A DNA stretch of 64,000 bases from Pseudomonas syringae (GTDB lineage Bacteria > Pseudomonadota > Gammaproteobacteria > Pseudomonadales > Pseudomonadaceae). The notes beneath the pieces are model-generated. The model was not told the DNA's origin. It made no database searches and saw only the letters and a program-made list of their open reading frames with translations. The translations under genes and the position numbers were made by a program. The stretch covers positions 1-64,000 of the forward strand of contig NZ_WKCB01000024.1 of NCBI RefSeq assembly GCF_021606685.1. The letters are read 5' to 3'. This document shows, in pieces, positions 58,743-64,000 of the stretch (the first letter of the stretch is position 1; every line of letters starts with the position of its first letter).

Positions 58743-60314
58743 TCAGGCACCTGTTGCGTCAAAGTCTTTGAGCAATTGTTGCTCAGCGCGCAGCGCCAGT
58801 ACCTCGTCCAGGGCATGGCCCTTGGCGCGGCTGATGGTCGCCAGTTGCTCTTCACTGTAGGCCGTCAGGTCCTTGCTGCGCAGGGCGTCGAGGCTCGCCG
58901 ACGCCGCAACAGGCGGGACCGCGACCGGCGGGACCGCGGCGGGCGCCTGAACCGGGGCAGCCACAGGTGCGGCAACGTCAGCGACCACCGCAGCAACCGG
59001 AACACTGACGGGTTTCGCCGGCGCTTGCGGCGATGTCGGCAGAGCTTGTTTGCGCGCCAGGTACGTCTCGAAGTTGCGATTGTGCGCGCTGGTTAACGCC
59101 GCCTGTTGCTGAGCATTGGTGGTCGTGCGCCCGGCCAGTTTGAGCTGCAATTTGCTCAGTTTGTGATCGGCATGCGAGGCAATTTCCACACGCTGGCTTT
59201 GCATCCAGTTTTCCAGCGCTTCGCCGCTGGAAAACTTATGCGTGTGCTCCCACGCGGTTTTCGACTCCACGCCGGCAAAGCCGAAGATCGACGCCAACCA
59301 GATGCTGGTGATCTGAATCGCGATGTAGATCACCGACAGCACGATGAAGGTAATCAACGAGGCTTTACGGATCGCGTCCATCTTGTCGGTCAGGGTTTGC
59401 TTGTCGGCTTGATCGTTAATCGCCGCCGAATCGGCCGGCAACTCGAACGGGCTGGCCGACTCGTAATTCTGCTGGGCAAAGGCATGCGGGCTGCCGACCA
59501 TTTCGGTTTCGATGCTTTTGAGCTGCATGGTACGGATACCGAACGCCGCGACCGCAATAATCGCAATCCAGATGCCCGTGGTAATCATCCAGCCACGGCT
59601 TGGGGTGACCGTGTGGTTGATGTTGATGCGCGCCAGGATACGGTTGTAGTCCTTACCGTCTTTATCGCTGTCGGTGTCTTTGATTCCGATGCCAGGCAAT
59701 TCCTTGAGCTGGGACGGTCGATCGCTTTGCGGGTCGTTTTCCCACCAGTGGCGCGCTTTGCTGATCAACGCATTCTTGTGCACTGCGCGACCGGTCACTT
59801 CGGCAAGGATCGCCGAGGCGACTGCCAGCAGGAAGGCGAACAGCCACCCCATCCAGCTTTGATCGTTGGCTGACAGGTTCTGGTTGATGAACGGCACCAG
59901 CACGTAAGCAAAACCCACGGCTTCGAACATAATCAGCATGAAAATCAGCGCAAACACCCAGAACGGCCGTTCGCGACGGCCACGTTCACCGATGGTGCGC
60001 AGGTAGGATTCGCTCTTGTTGAAAAAATCGACGTTTTTCGCGCCGATCTTTTCATAGCGCGAGTAGTACGCGTCGCACAGCTCGCTTTCCGATTTCGGCC
60101 AGCCGTGGGAATCGAGCATCAAGCTTTGCTTGGACAAGCGCGCCACTTTGCCGATGACCGGCACGCCATGCCACACACGCATCACGAAATAACCCACCTT
60201 GTCCCAATACGCCTGAATCAGGATGGCCGCCAATAGTGTGGAAATCACCAGGCCGGTGATCAACTTGTTTGCCCAGAGCAGGGCCGTCAGCGCATTGAAG
60301 CTGAACTCTTCCAT
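58743..60314 (-). CDS. Polytopic membrane protein of unknown function
   Basis: The 523-residue protein has about five hydrophobic segments (around residues 17-36, 115-140, 155-175, 240-265 and 320-350), cytosolic or periplasmic loops between, and a long Ala/Pro/Val tail (about 430-475) ending with a helical segment containing YSEEQLATISRAKG. It lies between the OmpA-like lipoprotein and VWA-like genes. AAGGAC precedes the ATG. No family is known to me. Confidence 0.75.
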   Translation of the reverse strand: MEEFSFNALTALLWANKLITGLVISTLLAAILIQAYWDKVGYFVMRVWHGVPVIGKVARLSKQSLMLDSHGWPKSESELCDAYYSRYEKIGAKNVDFFNKSESYLRTIGERGRRERPFWVFALIFMLIMFEAVGFAYVLVPFINQNLSANDQSWMGWLFAFLLAVASAILAEVTGRAVHKNALISKARHWWENDPQSDRPSQLKELPGIGIKDTDSDKDGKDYNRILARININHTVTPSRGWMITTGIWIAIIAVAAFGIRTMQLKSIETEMVGSPHAFAQQNYESASPFELPADSAAINDQADKQTLTDKMDAIRKASLITFIVLSVIYIAIQITSIWLASIFGFAGVESKTAWEHTHKFSSGEALENWMQSQRVEIASHADHKLSKLQLKLAGRTTTNAQQQAALTSAHNRNFETYLARKQALPTSPQAPAKPVSVPVAAVVADVAAPVAAPVQAPAAVPPVAVPPVAASASLDALRSKDLTAYSEEQLATISRAKGHALDEVLALRAEQQLLKDFDATGA

Positions 60315-60332
60315 GGTGTATGTCCTTGAGTC

Positions 60333-61775
60333 TTACGCGCGAATCGGCACGAAACGGGTGGTGAAGGCTTCACGGGTACGGGAGTAGAACAACGCACCAT
60401 CAGTGGCTTCGGAATTTTTCTTGCTGAACACCACGTCGATGCATGACACGGGTGCCTTGGGGTCTTGGGTGAACACCCGATAGAGCACCAGGTCTTCACC
60501 TTCATAGGTGTTAGCCACAGCTTTGCTTTTAATCGATTTGCGGTTGCCTTGGTCGTACCCCTTGACCACTTCGATGAAGGGTTGGCGATCGACGCTCGCG
60601 CCATCGCGCAGAATCGAGACGGGCGACAAGGTCACCAGGTGACCGTTGACCAGGTTCGCCCAGACACGGTTGTTGTAGCCCGGCAGGTATTCGGTCGTAA
60701 CTTGTGTATCCAGTGCCTGGCCGCTGGCGAGGTTGAACACCTTGCCGCTTTCACGCGGGCGGTCGGCCTCACAGCTGCTGGACGGCAGGTCACTTGCGTG
60801 AGCGCTGCTGATCAGGGCAAAGCCGGCTTTTTTCGGGGCGATGGCCTGGCCCAGGGTCCAGCGGGTATCGCTGGCCGGCTGGCCGCCGAAATCCACCAAG
60901 GCCGTTCCGGCATCCGCCGGTTTGCGTTCGTCACCCGGCTTGTCCGCGACAGCCGGTTTGCGTTTGGGCGCGCTGGCAACGGTGCGCGCGGGCTCCGTCG
61001 AGGTGCCGTGCGCCAGGTACTTGGTGTTGTTTTGCTCGGCATTGACGCGTTTGACCAGCATGTTGCGGTCGGTGACTTCAACGATTTCAACCCGACGGTT
61101 CTTGCTGCGCTGCTGGCTGTCGCTGTTATCGGCGATAGGACGGGAGGCCCCTGCCCCCTGGAAAAACATGCGCTGCGCAGCAATGCCTTGTTCGGTAAGG
61201 ATCGACGCCACCGCGCGGGCGCGCTGCTCGGAAAGCCGCTGATTGGTCGCAGCGCTGCCAGTGGCATCGGTATGCCCAACGACGAGAATCGCTGCCTGTG
61301 AGTTCTGCCCGGGCTTGGGCGCGAAAGCGGCGGCCAGCTTGCGCACCTGGCGCTGGCCATCGGCGCTCAACTGCGCACTGCCGGTGGCGAACATGCCTTG
61401 GTCCTGCACCTGGGCGACGATCCCCGCGTCCGTCGGCGCGGGCGCACTCGCGTTGCCGACGGGAGCGTCCTGGCTTTGCAATGTCTGCAGCTGGATATTC
61501 AGGTTCTCTTCACGGGCAATTCGCTCCAGCTCCTGCAAGCGGTTCTGCCACAAGTTACCCGCCACGCACCCGACTGCGCCGCCGACACCACCGCCCACGA
61601 GGGCCTTTTTCGCATCCCCGGTGATCGCGTACGTCAAGCCGGCCCCCAGCAAGGCGCCGCCTGCACAGCCGATGGCCGTACCGTAGTTTTTGCCGGCATC
61701 GTTGAGCGTTGCGCAGCCACTTAGCGCGATCGCTCCCGCAAGCAGGCTGATTTTTCGGGTAAACGAAGTATTCAC
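60333..61775 (-). CDS. OmpA-family lipoprotein with glycine zipper and extra C-terminal domain
   Basis: The 480-residue lipoprotein has lipobox LSGCA (Cys21), a glycine-zipper segment (GGALLGAGLTYAITG, then GGGVGGAVGCVAG), a coiled region and an OmpA peptidoglycan-binding domain (about residues 125-235) with LVVGHTDATGSAATNQRLSEQRARAV (described here briefly) and DNSDSQQRSKNRRVEI. A further C-terminal domain (about 330-480) is not recognised. The start is GTG at 61775. It heads the three-gene operon. Confidence 0.85.
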   Translation of the reverse strand: MNTSFTRKISLLAGAIALSGCATLNDAGKNYGTAIGCAGGALLGAGLTYAITGDAKKALVGGGVGGAVGCVAGNLWQNRLQELERIAREENLNIQLQTLQSQDAPVGNASAPAPTDAGIVAQVQDQGMFATGSAQLSADGQRQVRKLAAAFAPKPGQNSQAAILVVGHTDATGSAATNQRLSEQRARAVASILTEQGIAAQRMFFQGAGASRPIADNSDSQQRSKNRRVEIVEVTDRNMLVKRVNAEQNNTKYLAHGTSTEPARTVASAPKRKPAVADKPGDERKPADAGTALVDFGGQPASDTRWTLGQAIAPKKAGFALISSAHASDLPSSSCEADRPRESGKVFNLASGQALDTQVTTEYLPGYNNRVWANLVNGHLVTLSPVSILRDGASVDRQPFIEVVKGYDQGNRKSIKSKAVANTYEGEDLVLYRVFTQDPKAPVSCIDVVFSKKNSEATDGALFYSRTREAFTTRFVPIRA

Positions 61776-62187
61776 TTAATGGGTTCCGGCCTTTGCAAAA
61801 AGAGCCGCCGACCCCACTGCCAACACCAGAAAAGCGTCAGCGGCATCATCCATGAACAGGCCCTGCAAAATCGTTGAGTTGATTAGATCGCGGGGGATTT
61901 GATCATGCCGGTGATGGCATTTCAACAGCATCGCGCCATTGCATGCGGCATTTCCGCAGCGAGGGCCCTGTCGATCCGCGCGCAGCAGGCAAATATCAAA
62001 TGCCAACCCCACCCTTTTCCGTTCACGCCAATACCAGACACTGCGCCCTGTTGAAACCCACCGGAGTGACAGAAACACAGATCAAAATGGAAGGTGTGCC
62101 GTTTGTAGGAAGCTGGAAACTTTCAGCCAAAAATCATAGTCAGCCATAAACGGGGGCCAGGCCCCCACTTCTTTGACAGGAGCAATC
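61776..62187. other. Intergenic region between the envelope operon and the EEP gene
   Basis: 412 bases holding both upstream regions. The hairpin GGGGGC/GCCCCC is at 62152-62166, just before the EEP ribosome site. A frame of 68 codons at 61943-62149 has no ribosome site or family and is probably not a gene. No clear promoters were identified. Confidence 0.5.
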
Positions 62188-62967
62188 ATGGCTGCGATTC
62201 CCGACTGGGTGCCCATCACCCCCAGCGACGCCATCACTCGCTTCACGGTGCTGACGGTCAATATCCACAAGGGTTTCACCGCCCTGAATCGACGTTTCAT
62301 CCTGCCCGAGCTGCGTGAAGCGGTGCGCAGCGTGGGCGCCGACATGGTGTTTTTGCAGGAAATCCACGGCACGCACGAGCGTCACCCTCAGCGCTTCAGT
62401 GACTGGCCGAACATGCCGCAATACGAGTTCCTCGCCGACAGCATCTGGCCGCAGTTCGCCTACGGCCGCAACGCGGTCTACCCCCACGGCGACCACGGCA
62501 ATGCGCTGCTGTCGAAATTCCAGATTGTGCGCCATGACAACCTTGATATTTCCCAAAGTGGCCATGAAAACCGTGGCCTGCTGCATTGCGTGCTGCGCCT
62601 GCCGGGCACCGGCCAGGAGGTGCATGCGATCTGTGTTCACCTGGGCTTGCGCGAGGTGCATCGCCAACAGCAATTGCGCCTGATCGAACAGCGCATCCGC
62701 GAAATCCCGGCCGATGCGCCGCTGATTGTTGCCGGCGATTTCAACGACTGGCGCCAGAAGGCCGACCTGAGCCAGAGCGGCCTTGTGGAAGTCTTTGTGC
62801 ACTCCCAGGGCAAGCCCGCACGCACCTTCCCGGCGCGCCTGCCGTTGCTGCCCCTGGACCGGATTTACGTGCGTAATTTGAAAGTGCATAACGCACGGGT
62901 GCTTACCACCCGCCCCTGGTCCCATCTGTCAGACCACGTACCGCTGTCGGTGGAGATCGAGCTATGA
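62188..62967 (+). CDS. Endonuclease/exonuclease/phosphatase family protein (YbhP-like)
   Basis: The 259-residue protein has the EEP fold motifs FTVLTVNIHKGF, LQEIHGTHERH, AGDFNDWRQKAD and SDHVPLSVEIEL. It is of the YbhP type, whose gene is next to clsB in E. coli; a lipid or phosphodiester substrate is likely, but unproven. The ATG at 62188 follows ACAGGAGC; an upstream ATG is five codons before. It overlaps clsB by 4 bases. Confidence 0.9.
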   Translation: MAAIPDWVPITPSDAITRFTVLTVNIHKGFTALNRRFILPELREAVRSVGADMVFLQEIHGTHERHPQRFSDWPNMPQYEFLADSIWPQFAYGRNAVYPHGDHGNALLSKFQIVRHDNLDISQSGHENRGLLHCVLRLPGTGQEVHAICVHLGLREVHRQQQLRLIEQRIREIPADAPLIVAGDFNDWRQKADLSQSGLVEVFVHSQGKPARTFPARLPLLPLDRIYVRNLKVHNARVLTTRPWSHLSDHVPLSVEIEL

Positions 62968-64000
62968 ACGTCGCCGTGGAGCATATTTCCACTGATCAAC
63001 CGCCCGACGAAGCCAAGGCCCGCGACCTGGATTACGGCTGGCAGAGCGGCAACCAGATCGAATTGCTGGAGAACGGCGAGGCGTACTTCCCCAAGGTGTT
63101 TGAGGCGTTGCGGGCGGCCCGTCGCGAGATCTTGCTGGAGACCTTCATTCTCTTCGAAGACAAAGTCGGCCATGAGCTGCAAGGCATTCTGATCGAGGCC
63201 GCACAACGTGGCGTGAAGGTGGTGGTCAGCCTCGATGGCTTTGGCTGCGGCGAGCTGAGCCCGGCGTTTCTGGGGGCGCTGGCCGAGGCTGGGGTGGCGG
63301 TACAGATGTTTGACCCGGCGTCCAAGACGCTGGGCATCCGCACCAACTGGTTTCGCCGCTTGCACCGCAAGATTGTCGTGGTGGACGCAGAAGTCGCGTT
63401 CATTGGCGGGATCAACTTCTCCGCCGATCACTTGGGCGATTATGGCCCGGAAGCCAAGCAGGATTATGCCGTGCGAGTGACGGGCCCGGCGGTGGCGGAC
63501 TTGCATCATTTCGCCCTGGCACAAAGCGGTCGTCAGGTACGCGCCCGGCGCGGCTGGCGGCGGCGCCAGCAACGGCCTTCGCTGTGGTCGACGGAACAAG
63601 GCGATGGTTGGGTGCGCCTGATTTACCGCGACAACGTCCAACACCGCGACGACATCGAAGAGGCCTATATCCACGCGTTGAGCAAGGCGCAAAAACGCGC
63701 GGTGATCGCCAACGCGTACTTCTTCCCCGGTTATCGCCTGCTGCGCGAGATCCGTAATGCGGCGCGCCGAGGCGTGCAGGTGCAACTGATCATGCAGGGC
63801 CAGCCCGATGTGCTGTTGGCCAAGCTGGCCGCGCGCATGCTCTACGACTACCTGCTCAAGGACGGCGTGGTGATTCACGAGTATTGCCAGCGCCCGCTGC
63901 ACGGCAAAGTCGCGCTGGTGGATGACGACTGGAGCACCGTGGGCTCAAGCAACCTGGACCCGTTGAGCCTGTCGCTGAATCTGGAGGCCAATGTGCTGAT
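62964..64000 (+). CDS. clsB: Cardiolipin synthase ClsB (3' end beyond the window)
   Basis: The 345 codons visible have two phospholipase-D HKD motifs, HRKIVVVDAEVAFIGGINF and HGKVALVDDDWSTVGSSNLD. ClsB makes cardiolipin from phospholipids. It is coupled to the YbhP-like gene by ATGA and runs to the window end without a stop, so the C-terminal part is not visible. Confidence 0.94.
   Translation, partial: MNVAVEHISTDQPPDEAKARDLDYGWQSGNQIELLENGEAYFPKVFEALRAARREILLETFILFEDKVGHELQGILIEAAQRGVKVVVSLDGFGCGELSPAFLGALAEAGVAVQMFDPASKTLGIRTNWFRRLHRKIVVVDAEVAFIGGINFSADHLGDYGPEAKQDYAVRVTGPAVADLHHFALAQSGRQVRARRGWRRRQQRPSLWSTEQGDGWVRLIYRDNVQHRDDIEEAYIHALSKAQKRAVIANAYFFPGYRLLREIRNAARRGVQVQLIMQGQPDVLLAKLAARMLYDYLLKDGVVIHEYCQRPLHGKVALVDDDWSTVGSSNLDPLSLSLNLEANVL

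Noticed and set aside
61943..62149. 68-codon frame in the gap before the EEP gene
   Set aside because: No ribosome site and no family-like features; odd composition suggests chance.

Overview
The window is a high-GC chromosomal segment of a Pseudomonas of the fluorescens group. Three things point there: the protein families (UbiX, Mpl, EutBC, Dxs, OprG/OmpW, ClsB and others), a gene order that from memory follows a P. aeruginosa PAO1 backbone from about PA4013 to PA4068, and many REPIN-type palindromes with arms such as GTGGGAGGGGGCTTGC and GTGGGAGCGGGCTTGC, which are typical of this group. No rRNA, tRNA, CRISPR array, integrase or transposase was seen.

Layout. 1-6.4 kb: a DedA-PAP2 fusion, a Lon-N-domain protein, LrgAB/CidAB-like membrane proteins, a MaoC hydratase, a MORN-repeat lipoprotein with a C13/caspase-like peptidase domain, and a TIP30-like oxidoreductase. 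6.5-8.8 kb: a YceK-like lipoprotein, ubiX and mpl, in one overlapping operon. 9.0-13.5 kb: an accessory island of two large unrecognised proteins with lower GC; the smaller has a near-consensus HrpL (type III secretion) promoter. 13.7-21.2 kb: the ethanolamine catabolic locus, made of a sigma54 enhancer-binding protein of EatR/AcoR type transcribed divergently from an aldehyde dehydrogenase, a permease and eutBC, with a -24/-12 promoter between them. 21.3-24.3 kb: acetyltransferase, DedA, mtfA and ppa. 24.4-25.4 kb: an S24-type repressor followed by a probable structured small RNA. 25.6-30.0 kb: isochorismatase-like hydrolase, GAF histidine kinase, YhcG-type nuclease, and an NAD(P)H oxidoreductase with MerR pair. 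30.2-33.3 kb: xseB-ispA-dxs (isoprenoid precursors). 33.5-37.1 kb: btuB, a lipoprotein, btuF and a membrane protein. 37.1-43.3 kb: riboflavin/thiamine block ribA, thiL, nusB, ribH, ribBA, ribE, ribD, nrdR, all on the minus strand. 43.5-45.9 kb: YbaY lipoprotein, methyltransferase, CnoX-type thioredoxin and a small hypothetical. 46.0-49.3 kb: a four-gene transporter operon (His-rich DUF2796 protein, ABC ATPase, FtsX-type permease, DUF3299 protein) that in P. aeruginosa belongs to the zinc-starvation response. 49.5-55.6 kb: OprG/OmpW with a likely ANR box, an RmlD-like protein and the Lhr helicase. 55.7-61.8 kb: an MscS channel and an unusual three-gene cell-envelope operon (OmpA lipoprotein, polytopic membrane protein, periplasmic VWA-like protein). 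62.2 kb to the end: an EEP phosphodiesterase and cardiolipin synthase ClsB, which runs off the window.

The most interesting parts are the two-gene putative effector island at 8994-13544 with its hrp box, the structured RNA at about 25222-25402, the OmpA/membrane/VWA-like operon at 57912-61775, and the MORN-C13 peptidase lipoprotein. All calls come from reading the sequence; no database search was run.
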